From NCBI GenBank assembly GCA_966128725.1, contig CBHYLN010000064.1:1-29419 (forward strand): a DNA stretch of 29,419 bases. Direction: 5' to 3'. The stretch comes from JAFDZV01 sp966128725. Lineage in GTDB: Bacteria > Bacteroidota > Ignavibacteria > OLB7. This document shows positions 17,701 to 24,492 of this stretch, one piece after another; position 1 is the stretch's first letter, and the number at the start of each line of letters is the position of its first letter. A program made the position numbers and the translations under genes. The notes beneath the pieces were generated by a model. The model was not told the DNA's origin. It saw only the letters and a list, made by a program, of their open reading frames with translations, and searched no databases.

Positions 17701-19267
17701 CGGGGAGCTGAGCGGTTGCCAGGCCGAGCGCGATACTACCATTGTGTTGCGCAATACCAGCCAGGCATTGGTTGTACTGCGTAGCGTGCAGGTCCCCGCG
17801 GGATTTGTGTGCCGCAGCCCGCTGCCGATTGTGATTGCCGCCGGTGATTCGGCCGTTGTTGCATTGCGATTTGCCCCGCAAGCAAATGGTACAGTGGTCG
17901 GCCGTATGACTGCGGTTTACGAGCCATGTGCCGATACGGTGCTTGTAGGCCTGCGCGGGGTGATGTCGGGACCGGCATTTGCCTTGCCGGACACGCTCGA
18001 CATTGGTGACGTGGTGATATGCCCGGACACGGCGGATACCGTGCGGCTTGTGATATCGAACAACAGCGGCGGCGGGGCGGATGCAACCGTTGCCGCGTTG
18101 ACAACCACCGGGCCGTTTGGCACGTCGTTGACTGTTGGCGAGGTGCTGCCAGGGCAGGCCACGCGGGCATACGATGTGACGTTCAAGCCAACCACGACCG
18201 GCGTTGCGATCGGCTCGGTGAGCATCACGTTTGCTCCCTGCGGCGTCACCAGAACGGTAGTGCTGCGTGGTGTTGGGCAGTTGGCTGTGATGGCAGGGGA
18301 TACAGTGGTGGATTTTGGCGGCGTAGAGGTGGGGACCACTGCAGCAGCAGCAGCGATGTTTCGCAACACGGGGACCACCGATCTGATGGTGGAGCGCATT
18401 GATGTGCCGCCGCCGTTTGCTGTAACGGGAACGCAGCCGCCGTTGCCGGCAGTGGTGCGTGTTGGTGATTCGCTGCGTGTGGATATGCGTTACGCTGCTG
18501 ATAGCGGTGTGGCCATTAGCGTTATGCGGCTTGCCGTCTCCACCTGTGCAGGGTTGCAGGACGTGATCGTCCAGGGGCATGGGATCACCGGAGCTGCCTG
18601 GGCCGCGGTGTCGATGCCCGTGATTGAAGCCGCGCCCGGCGAGCTGGTTGTGATCTCCGTACGCCTGGACTCGTCGCGGAACCTTGCCGTTGCCGGCGCG
18701 CGGGCCTACTCGGCACGGTTGCGTTTCAACAAGCGCCTGCTGCTGCCGGTTGCTGGCACACCGGTAGGCATAATCGAGGGCAACGAACGCGTGATAGGCG
18801 TTGATGGTGTGCGCGGCGATACTGTGGGTGAGATTGCAAGCCTGCGTTTCCGGGCGATGCTTGCCGATACCGAGGCTACCACGCTGCGTCTGGAATCCTT
18901 TGCCTGGAGCAACGCGGGGCCTGTGGCAACCACGCTGTGGGAGGGACAGTTCCGGCTGCGCGGGTTGTGTACCGTGGGCACAACACGGTTGATTGCCGTT
19001 GGCAACCGCGCGGTTTTGCGTGCCGCACGCCCCAATCCGGCAACGGATGCAGTCGCTGTCGAAGTGGTCATTGCCGAGGCTGGCCGTTCGCGCCTGTACG
19101 TGGCCGATCCGCTTGGCCGATGCGTCGCAACCGTGTTCAACACGGAGCTATCGCCGGGCGTCTATGCCACCGAGTTGAACGTTGAGCACCTTGCTGGCGG
19201 CGTGTACTACTGCGTGTTGGAAACAGGCGGGCACAGCTTTGTACAGCCGCTGCATGTTGCCAGATAA
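14702..19267 (+). CDS. Giant T9SS-secreted adhesin-like repeat protein
   Basis: 1521 aa. The ATG at 14702 follows GGGAGAG by 6 nt, so I prefer it to 14630. There is a long signal peptide with core CALLLVVLCLCM, cleaved near residue 50. Residues about 50-240 form an N-terminal beta domain. Residues about 243-455 are glycine-rich, with runs of up to seven Gly alternating with hydrophobic strands. Residues about 460-785 hold roughly four SprB/PKD-like Ig repeats (for example PYTYAWSPSTGL, YVVTVLDAQGGC). Residues about 785-1295 hold five choice-of-anchor-D-like repeats (VVDFGELSGC, VVDFGGVEVGTTA). Residues about 1300-1420 are cohesin-like. The end is a Por/T9SS type-A sorting domain (ARPNPATDAVAVEVV to HLAGGVYYCVLETGG). 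The protein should be secreted and surface-attached, probably adhesive. Its partner is unknown. Confidence 0.9.
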   Translation: MNWYCRFVMRDCAIGISVGCPTNAGLRSRPVCALLLVVLCLCMPLRIRIAAQTLSGVVNIYAPVSGITTCSIVVPSTVGFAPGDRVLIIQMQGASVDRSNTAAFGSILGYANAGNFEFATVAAVTPTTIAFRNRIAGSYTLADGVQAIHVAVSNGGTVAGTVTCPAWNGSTGGVIVIEDSTTLSLAADIDASGAGFRGGVAVDMNLTCGAVVNTDYFYPDGDLAGAYKGEGVARAQAASARGRGALANAGGGGNNHNGGGGGGSNGGVGGTGGSEWDNCSNSNPLTRGIPGYALGYASGSRAFMGGGGGAGHANNGSGTAGGAGGGIVIVRAASVAGNGHAIRANGANVVMSNPPGADGCGGGGGGGAVLLDVAAYLGSISVEARGGAGGSTWWDAGLIGPGGGGGGGAVIFSGAVPPGAVVSGGANGIHTPNGNPWGATPGSNGIVQNGLAIVEGTLPAAAVNISPAGPLRICLGETVRLISPSGFQAYEWAPEGGNGPVAVVTPAVSGTYSVTVRTADGCVSVATIDITVIPGPVVRAGSDVSVCAGTGRIIGQIASGGVPPYTYAWSPSTGLNSATIPQPLASPLATTQYVVTVLDAQGGCVARDTVMVTVNHPPRLGQLRDTTICFGDSVVIGTAAFGGKGPYRYAWVPATGLTNPGRATTMARPELSTEYVLTATDANGCTAVDTVHITVRAPLVAAAGPDTVLCVGASVRLEASGGRSYRWQPSQGLSCTTCPDPVARLSRTTLYTVTIADTAGCSRVDSVLVAVASVKLGAVDTVVARTGTIDFGLLDGCAISAERDVVLRNYGADPLVVDSATFNAAGFAVTSPRLPFRIAAGDSVTVRLQFLPLAQGVSVARMQLHGSPCDAGLVLTLQGQKARTSVAVQPTAIAFPDAYRCGNLPMDTVVMVANVGADTLVLQGALLATPFVLVAPGLPVSVPPGDSVSLRIRYSPVTEGDATAMLRCVYRAGACFDTLRLPLTGRYLVPSLLTVGVVDFGELSGCQAERDTTIVLRNTSQALVVLRSVQVPAGFVCRSPLPIVIAAGDSAVVALRFAPQANGTVVGRMTAVYEPCADTVLVGLRGVMSGPAFALPDTLDIGDVVICPDTADTVRLVISNNSGGGADATVAALTTTGPFGTSLTVGEVLPGQATRAYDVTFKPTTTGVAIGSVSITFAPCGVTRTVVLRGVGQLAVMAGDTVVDFGGVEVGTTAAAAAMFRNTGTTDLMVERIDVPPPFAVTGTQPPLPAVVRVGDSLRVDMRYAADSGVAISVMRLAVSTCAGLQDVIVQGHGITGAAWAAVSMPVIEAAPGELVVISVRLDSSRNLAVAGARAYSARLRFNKRLLLPVAGTPVGIIEGNERVIGVDGVRGDTVGEIASLRFRAMLADTEATTLRLESFAWSNAGPVATTLWEGQFRLRGLCTVGTTRLIAVGNRAVLRAARPNPATDAVAVEVVIAEAGRSRLYVADPLGRCVATVFNTELSPGVYATELNVEHLAGGVYYCVLETGGHSFVQPLHVAR
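15430..15990 (+). repeat. GGC-rich glycine-coding low-complexity tract
   Basis: Within the adhesin gene, several blocks of GGC/GGT/GGG codons (near 15450-15490, 15613-15640, 15780-15805 and 15905-15930) encode runs of 4-7 glycines. The blocks are interrupted by conserved-looking hydrophobic segments, so this is protein structure rather than a simple DNA repeat. Slippage-prone DNA is still present. Confidence 0.6.
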
Positions 19268-19334
19268 CGGATCCCCTGCCGGCACCACGGATGGCCGTCA
19301 ACTGAGGCGCGCTGGCGCGTTGCCGATGCCCCCG

Positions 19335-20537
19335 TCACCGTAGTATCACCACCGGCCGGGTTGCAATGGTAGCGCCGCGATACGCTCGCAGCAGATACAA
19401 CCCGGCGGGCAGCCCACGCAACGGAATCCGAACTTGCGATCCCGCCGGCGCAATCGTCCTCACAAGCCTGCCATCACCGGCCAACATTTCCAACCGATCG
19501 GGGCTCGGTGTTCCATTTCCAGTGCCGCCGGTTTGTGGTGCGGAAATATCCACGATCAACTCGTCCGCGGCCGGCTGTGGGCGGGCGTAAACGCCGAACA
19601 TGGCGTCGCTGGCCGGCGGCACGCTGGATACATCCTTCCAGCAATAGGCAACCTGTGCTGCCGTTGACGTGCGCCCGGCATATGGCAACCCATACATTTC
19701 CTCAAGCATGCGCAGCACGCCGTAGTGGCTTACCGAATCGTTGTAGCGTCCGTGCCGCACCATCGGCCCCAGCAGTACTGTCAGGATGCGGTTATCCAGG
19801 CTGCCGTCATCCTCGTCGAACGTGAGCAACAGCAGGCTGTTGTGCATGCGGCACCACGCTACATACGGCGCGATGTGATCGCGCACCCATGTGTCGCCGC
19901 GTGTGATCCGTTCCGGATCGGCGCCGTTGTGCATGTCGTTATCCTGATTGGGCACCACGAAGCACACGGTTGGCAGCTGGTCGAAATGTGCTGAGTCCGG
20001 GAACGCAGTAAATGGCTGATTTGTCTCTGGCGGCACCTGATTGGTGTCGGTTCCCATCCAGTTCGTTACCGGGTTGTGCTTGCGCGCGTACGCGCCATAC
20101 GTTTCGCCGTTGAAGCCAACCTCGGGCAGGTCCTCGGAAAATGTGGCGAACGAGTATCCCGCCTGGATCAACGACGCGCCCAGGTTGGGGCTGGTGAACG
20201 GGATACCTGCCGGGATGGCGTTGTCGGCCACGCCCTGGCTTGAGCCGGCGTACAGCCGGATGTAGTTGGGCTGGCTCGGGTGGCCGATGCCATATGAACG
20301 GGTAAGCACCGCCGCCATCGAATCGTTCATCAACTCGGCCAGGTAGGGCGCGATACCTGTATCGGCAACCTGCGTGTAATGATGATTCTCCAGGATCACC
20401 ACAACAACATGTGCCGGGCGTGGCAGTGTCTGCGCGCCAGCCCCCGCCGGGGATATGCACAGTTGCCACAGCGCCGCCCACGCATACCACAGGGCATACC
20501 ACCATATCGGCATGGCGCCGCGATGAAATCGCATCAT
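19335..20537 (-). CDS. T9SS-exported phosphoesterase (acid-phosphatase-like)
   Basis: About 400 aa from the ATG at 20537 (MMRFHRGAMPIWWYALW begins a signal peptide ending near AGAQ). ATGs at 20588 and 20513 are alternatives, and none has a strong ribosome binding site. The mature region carries the hallmarks of the phosphoesterase/acid-phosphatase family (PF04185 type, alkaline-phosphatase-like fold): VVVVILENHHYTQVADTG with its Glu-Asn metal site, GHPSQPNYIRLYAG, and LLLLTFDEDDGSLDN followed by VSHYGVLRMLEEMYGLP. These enzymes release phosphate or head groups from organophosphates. The C-terminal 80 residues are a T9SS type-A sorting domain (LVRTIAPAGSQVRIPLRGLP, AGLYLLRAYRG, RPVVIL), so the enzyme is secreted or surface-bound. 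It is convergent with the adhesin and divergent from the HmuY-like operon. Confidence 0.88.
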   Translation of the reverse strand: MMRFHRGAMPIWWYALWYAWAALWQLCISPAGAGAQTLPRPAHVVVVILENHHYTQVADTGIAPYLAELMNDSMAAVLTRSYGIGHPSQPNYIRLYAGSSQGVADNAIPAGIPFTSPNLGASLIQAGYSFATFSEDLPEVGFNGETYGAYARKHNPVTNWMGTDTNQVPPETNQPFTAFPDSAHFDQLPTVCFVVPNQDNDMHNGADPERITRGDTWVRDHIAPYVAWCRMHNSLLLLTFDEDDGSLDNRILTVLLGPMVRHGRYNDSVSHYGVLRMLEEMYGLPYAGRTSTAAQVAYCWKDVSSVPPASDAMFGVYARPQPAADELIVDISAPQTGGTGNGTPSPDRLEMLAGDGRLVRTIAPAGSQVRIPLRGLPAGLYLLRAYRGATIATRPVVILR

Positions 20538-20608
20538 TGGGAGTCGGACAAATCGTGAAGGGGTGAGGACCGGGCGCAATCTATGCATTGCCGCCCATTT
20601 GTGTTGTT

Positions 20609-20632
20609 GCCTACGCTCACGCCTACGCTCAC
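20609..20632. repeat. 12-bp tandem repeat, two copies
   Basis: GCCTACGCTCAC occurs twice head to tail (20609-20620 and 20621-20632), followed by a partial third GCT. It lies in the leader region of the phosphoesterase gene. It may be a protein-binding pair or just slippage. Confidence 0.6.
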
Positions 20633-20675
20633 GCTGGGTTGACCCAGGCCTTGTTGGCGGCTGTTGAGCTTTCCC

Positions 20676-20704
20676 TTGCGCCAGGCAGATCAAGTATTTA
20701 TATT
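20676..20704 (+). promoter_or_regulatory. Promoter of the HmuY-TBDT-HmuY operon
   Basis: A -35 TTGCGC (20676-20681) and -10 TATATT (20699-20704) are spaced 17 nt apart, with a start expected near 20711 and a leader of about 170 nt. On the opposite strand TTCTTA (20725-20720) and TATAAA (20702-20697), also 17 nt apart, could drive the phosphoesterase gene. The two promoters therefore overlap back to back. Confidence 0.5.
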
Positions 20705-20721
20705 TGGACGCAATCCAAATA
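20701..20721. promoter_or_regulatory. AT-rich perfect dyad, candidate operator
   Basis: TATTTGGA (20701-20708) and TCCAAATA (20714-20721) are exact reverse complements with a 5-nt spacer, 21 bp in all. The dyad covers the -10 and start region of the HmuY operon promoter and the -35/-10 spacer of the divergent promoter, the classic position for a repressor. It does not match the Fur 7-1-7, DtxR/IdeR, CRP or Pho-box consensus that I know. Confidence 0.6.
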
Positions 20722-20730
20722 AGAATAACG

Positions 20731-20764
20731 CGACTCCCGTTCACATGGCCACATACGGGAGTCG
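20731..20764 (+). promoter_or_regulatory. 10-bp leader hairpin in the HmuY operon
   Basis: CGACTCCCGT (20731-20740) and ACGGGAGTCG (20755-20764) pair perfectly around a 14-nt loop, about 20 nt after the predicted transcription start. No T-run follows, so it is not an intrinsic terminator. It may be an RNA stabiliser, an attenuator element or a second operator. Confidence 0.55.
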
Positions 20765-20883
20765 ATCCTCCGAACGCAATTCTGGCCGGCGCCCACGGCG
20801 CCATGCATGCGCGCCCACGAGCCCGGTCGCGCGTGCCAGGGTTCAATCAATAATCCCATGCAGTACGAACAAGGAATACACGC

Positions 20884-22167
20884 ATGAACAGAAGATGCCT
20901 GGTACAGGGGCTCGTGTCGGCGATCGCAATCGCAACGCTGGCGGGCATGCCCGCAGGCGCCCAGGGGGTGCTGCCAGAGGAGACCGTGATAACCGGCCCT
21001 CAGTACGCCAATCAGATTTTCTACAGCCTTGCGGGTGGAACCGTGCGGACGTCGCCGCTTGTGTCGTGGGATGTGGCGTTCGAACTGACTGGTTTTACCG
21101 CGGCTGTATTGGCCAACGGTGGTGCGGGCGTGGAACTGTTCGCGGTGCCCGGTAAGTCCGTCGCGGACTGGGCCTCGCCCGTGGACACGGCCGGCATTGC
21201 CGGCTGGCCGAAGTTCTACAACTCCACGGCAACCTGGAGCTCCGGCGCGTTCAATATGGGGCGCGATCCCAACAGCGGCGATTTCGGGTGGGGTGAATAC
21301 AACGTCAGCACGCATGTGGTGAGCGGCACCGCCCTGTACGTGATCAGGCTTGCCGACAAAAGTTATCGCAAGGTCGTGATCGAATCGCTGGCCAGCAGGC
21401 GCTACACGTTCCGCGTTGCCAATCTCGACGGCAGCAACGAACGCACGGCCACCATCGCCAAGGATGATTACCCGGGCAGGCACTTCGCCTACTACTCCAT
21501 AATGAACGCTGCGACCGCCGATGTTGAGCCGGACGTCGAGTCGTGGGATCTGCTGTTCGGCAAATACATCGCGATGGTAGGCCAGGATGGCACAACGCCG
21601 TACGGGGTATCGGGCATCCTGGCCAACGAAGGTGTGGAGATCGCCGAGCTGACAAGCAACGATCCGGCCAACGAGCCGATGCCGGCCGCCGGGATGTTCC
21701 ATGACTCGATCGGCGCCATCGGCTACGACTGGAAAACCTTCACCGGCACGGCCTGGACGCTGGATACATCACGGGTGTACTTCGTGCGTACGCGCGCCGG
21801 GGCAATCCATCGCCTGCGTTTTACCGGCTTCTCCGGCAGCGGCAGCGGAACGTATACGTTCGAGAATACCAGGCTGGCGGCCAGCGCCTTGGAAGAGCAT
21901 GGAACGGTTGTTGGATCGTTTGCGCTGTATCCGAACGTGGTGCGCGCCGGCGATGCCGTAACCGTTGTGTACGGCTCGAACGCCACGGCCGGCAACGTAC
22001 GGCTGGAGCTGCACAACATGCGCGGCGTCCGTGTGGCGCACATGGCATTGGCCGCCGGGCAAGGGATGCACCAACAGCGGATGATGCTGGATCTACCCGC
22101 GGGTGTATACCTCGCCACCATTGCAATTGATGGGCGCGTGGCCACGGGGCGGTTGATTATTCAATAG
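20884..22167 (+). CDS. T9SS-exported HmuY-like protein, two domains
   Basis: 427 aa; AAGGA lies 8 nt before the ATG. The signal peptide (residues 1-26) ends in AGAQ. Residues about 30-205 form a first HmuY-type unit (IFYSLAGGTVRTSPLVSWDVAFEL, then ALYVIRLADKSYRKVVIESL and YTFRVANLDGS). Residues about 210-340 form a second, more divergent unit (VESWDLLFGKY, then IGYDWKTFTG, VYFVRTRAGAIHRLRFTGF and GTYTFENTRL). Residues about 345-427 are a T9SS type-A sorting domain (GSFALYPNVVRAGDAVTV, LPAGVYLATIAIDGRVATGRLII). HmuY of Porphyromonas is a haemophore that passes haem to the TonB receptor HmuR; the following gene is such a receptor. Conserved axial His/Met ligands cannot be assigned by eye, so haem as ligand is an inference. 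Confidence 0.85.
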   Translation: MNRRCLVQGLVSAIAIATLAGMPAGAQGVLPEETVITGPQYANQIFYSLAGGTVRTSPLVSWDVAFELTGFTAAVLANGGAGVELFAVPGKSVADWASPVDTAGIAGWPKFYNSTATWSSGAFNMGRDPNSGDFGWGEYNVSTHVVSGTALYVIRLADKSYRKVVIESLASRRYTFRVANLDGSNERTATIAKDDYPGRHFAYYSIMNAATADVEPDVESWDLLFGKYIAMVGQDGTTPYGVSGILANEGVEIAELTSNDPANEPMPAAGMFHDSIGAIGYDWKTFTGTAWTLDTSRVYFVRTRAGAIHRLRFTGFSGSGSGTYTFENTRLAASALEEHGTVVGSFALYPNVVRAGDAVTVVYGSNATAGNVRLELHNMRGVRVAHMALAAGQGMHQQRMMLDLPAGVYLATIAIDGRVATGRLIIQ

Positions 22168-22257
22168 TCGAACGCTCCGGACGCGGGCGGCCTGGCGCGT
22201 CGGCCGGGCTTCCCGCGTTATCCTTCACCGTGTGCAAAACCCGACAACGGATACCTC

Positions 22258-24492
22258 ATGCGTTTGTTCCGTCCAACCCTGATTGTTGTTGCGTTGCTGA
22301 CCGCGGCATTGCCGGCGCCTGCGCAACATGCCAGCGTGCGGGTGCTGGCCGATGGGCGGCCGCTTCGGCACGCGGTGGTACGATTCACCTGCATCAACGG
22401 TGCCTGTGCCGATTCGTTGGCGCCACGGCTGAGCAATGCCGAAGGTGTAGCCGTGTGCCCGTTCGCCGCACGTTCGGTTGTGCGCGTAACGCATGTGGGC
22501 TATGTCACGCAAACGGACACCGTGAACCCGGGCCAGGAATTGACCGTGCTGATGGAGCCCGCGATTCATGCGCAGGCGGATGTGGTGGTCACCGCCCAGT
22601 ACACGCCGCGTTCCGGCGAACAATCGGTGTATGGTGTCCGGACGTTTACCGCGGCCACGATTGCCGAACGGGCCGCGCCAACGCTGCGCGATCTGCTGAA
22701 ATCCGAGCTGAACGTCAGCATGAATGAGGATCCCGTGCTTGGGACCGGGCTCAGCCTGCAGGGTCTGGCCGGGCAGAACGTGAAGATCCTGATCGACGGC
22801 GTGCCCGTGATCGGGCGGACCAACGGCAATATCGACCTGAACCAGATTCATCTTGCCGATGCCGAGCGGGTGGAGCTGATCGAGGGTCCGCTGTCGGTGA
22901 TGTACGGCACCGATGCGCTGGGCGGTGTGGTGAATGTTATCACCAACCGGCGTGTAATGCCCGGCGTGCGTGGCTTGGCGGAGCTGTACGGCGAATCGGT
23001 GGGCGTGGTGAACACAAACGGCGAAGTGGCCCTGAGCCTTGCCGAAACCGGGATAACGCTGAGTGGCGGCCGCAATTTCTTTGGCGGCTATTCCGATCCG
23101 GACACCTCGCGCGTGCGCCAGTGGAAGCCGCGCGAGCAGTATCAGGCCGGTGTGGAGATCTCCCGCAGGATTGCCGGCCTGCGCGCCAGCGGGTCCGTGC
23201 GTTACTTCGAGGAGTATATCCTGAATCGTGGCGAACCGCGCGCACCGTATCGCGAAAGCGCCTTCGATGATACCTACCGTACCCGCCGCCTTACCAATAT
23301 GCTTATGCTGAACGGCTCGGTGGCGCCATCGGGATATCTGGATGCGGTGGCGGGATATTCAACGTATACCAGACGCAAGAACACGTACTACAGGAATCTG
23401 GTGACGCTGGAGCAGCAGCCTTCGGCGTCGGAATCGGATCATGACACGGCCGGCATCGGCGCCTGGATGCTGCGGGCGTCGTATGCCGCCGACGATCCCG
23501 CCGAAGCGTTTGCCTGGCAGGCCGGCCTGGATCTTGGGCTGGAGTGGCTGCAGGGGCGCCGCATCAACGGGGGGTATCGCAGCCTTGGCGACTACGCCGT
23601 GTTCGCCAGCATGCAATACCGGCCTGGTGCCAATCTGGTGCTGCAGCCCGCGCTGCGCTGGGCGTACAACACCCGGTACGCGGCGCCGGTGGTTCCGTCG
23701 GTCAATCTCCGGTTCGCGCCTGCTCCCGATGTGGTGATCCGGGCCTCCTACGCGCGCGGCTTCCGTGCCCCTTCGTTGCGCGATCTGTACTTCATCTTCG
23801 TGGACATCAACCATGACATTCACGGCAACCCGGATCTGATGGCGGAGACGTCCAACGCGTACAACTGCTCGGTGGATTGGCGGTTGCTGCACGGTGATGA
23901 CCGCAGCGCGGTTGATGGCGCGACCGGCGACATGTTCGGTATCGGTGCCGCAGGATACTACAACGATGTGGCCAACCTGATTACGCTGGCATCGATCGAT
24001 GCCGACCGGTACATGTACGTGAACGTTGGCCGCCGGCGCACGCTGGGCGCAAGCCTTACCGCGCGTTGCATCGTTGGCGCCCTGGAGGCCAGTGTCGGCG
24101 TTGGATATGCCGGCGTGCGGGATGATGCGAGTGAGACCGGCGCACGGTTCCTGTATGCGCCGGAGGTGAACGCCGCGTTGGGCTGGCGGATCCCCGCGAT
24201 CGACGCGCGACTTTCCGCGACGTACAAGTTTACCGGCAGGCAACCCTCGCAACTGAGCGCGCACGGCGGCGGGCTGCGTTCGGCCTGGAGCGCCGCCTAT
24301 CACATGCTGGATGTAACCGTGACACGGGAGTTCCTCGACGGCATGTTGCGCCTGACGCTTGGGGGCAGGAATCTGCTGGATGTGCGCCGCATCGCCGTAA
24401 CCGGGGGCGATGCATCCCAGGCCGGATGGCTGGCGGTGGCGTGGGGCCGGACGGTTGCGTTTGGCACAACACTTCGATTCGGGGGGATGTAA
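22258..24492 (+). CDS. TonB-dependent outer-membrane receptor
   Basis: 744 aa. The signal peptide (residues 1-23) ends in PAPAQ. Residues about 25-100 form a carboxypeptidase-regulatory-like domain (VLADGRPLRHAVVRFTCING, VRVTHVGYVTQTD). A possible TonB box precedes the plug (ADVVVTAQYTP), and the plug spans residues about 120-225 (LRDLLKSELNVSMNED, LSLQGLAGQNVKILIDGVPV, ERVELIEGPLSVMYGTDALGGVVNVITN). The remainder is the 22-strand barrel, with the family motif RASYARGFRAPSLRDLYF and an aromatic-terminated C-terminal strand region (TVAFGTTLRFGGM). It imports a bound ligand using TonB energy. The flanking HmuY-like genes suggest haem or another iron or porphyrin compound, as for HmuR. It starts 90 bp after the first HmuY gene and its TAA stop overlaps the next ATG. 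Confidence 0.93.
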   Translation: MRLFRPTLIVVALLTAALPAPAQHASVRVLADGRPLRHAVVRFTCINGACADSLAPRLSNAEGVAVCPFAARSVVRVTHVGYVTQTDTVNPGQELTVLMEPAIHAQADVVVTAQYTPRSGEQSVYGVRTFTAATIAERAAPTLRDLLKSELNVSMNEDPVLGTGLSLQGLAGQNVKILIDGVPVIGRTNGNIDLNQIHLADAERVELIEGPLSVMYGTDALGGVVNVITNRRVMPGVRGLAELYGESVGVVNTNGEVALSLAETGITLSGGRNFFGGYSDPDTSRVRQWKPREQYQAGVEISRRIAGLRASGSVRYFEEYILNRGEPRAPYRESAFDDTYRTRRLTNMLMLNGSVAPSGYLDAVAGYSTYTRRKNTYYRNLVTLEQQPSASESDHDTAGIGAWMLRASYAADDPAEAFAWQAGLDLGLEWLQGRRINGGYRSLGDYAVFASMQYRPGANLVLQPALRWAYNTRYAAPVVPSVNLRFAPAPDVVIRASYARGFRAPSLRDLYFIFVDINHDIHGNPDLMAETSNAYNCSVDWRLLHGDDRSAVDGATGDMFGIGAAGYYNDVANLITLASIDADRYMYVNVGRRRTLGASLTARCIVGALEASVGVGYAGVRDDASETGARFLYAPEVNAALGWRIPAIDARLSATYKFTGRQPSQLSAHGGGLRSAWSAAYHMLDVTVTREFLDGMLRLTLGGRNLLDVRRIAVTGGDASQAGWLAVAWGRTVAFGTTLRFGGM

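Noticed and set aside
18339..18356. CAG/GCA triplet run
   Set aside because: It only encodes a short run of alanines within a choice-of-anchor-D-like repeat; no sign of a functional microsatellite.
16934..18580. 548-codon minus-strand ORF inside the adhesin gene
   Set aside because: Its translation is rich in His, Arg, Gln and Asn and has no motif; it is an antisense shadow of the repeat-rich gene with clear domains on the plus strand.
20701..20721. Fur box
   Set aside because: The dyad has an 8-5-8 layout and lacks the GATAAT repeats of Fur sites, so no Fur assignment is made despite the haem-like operon.
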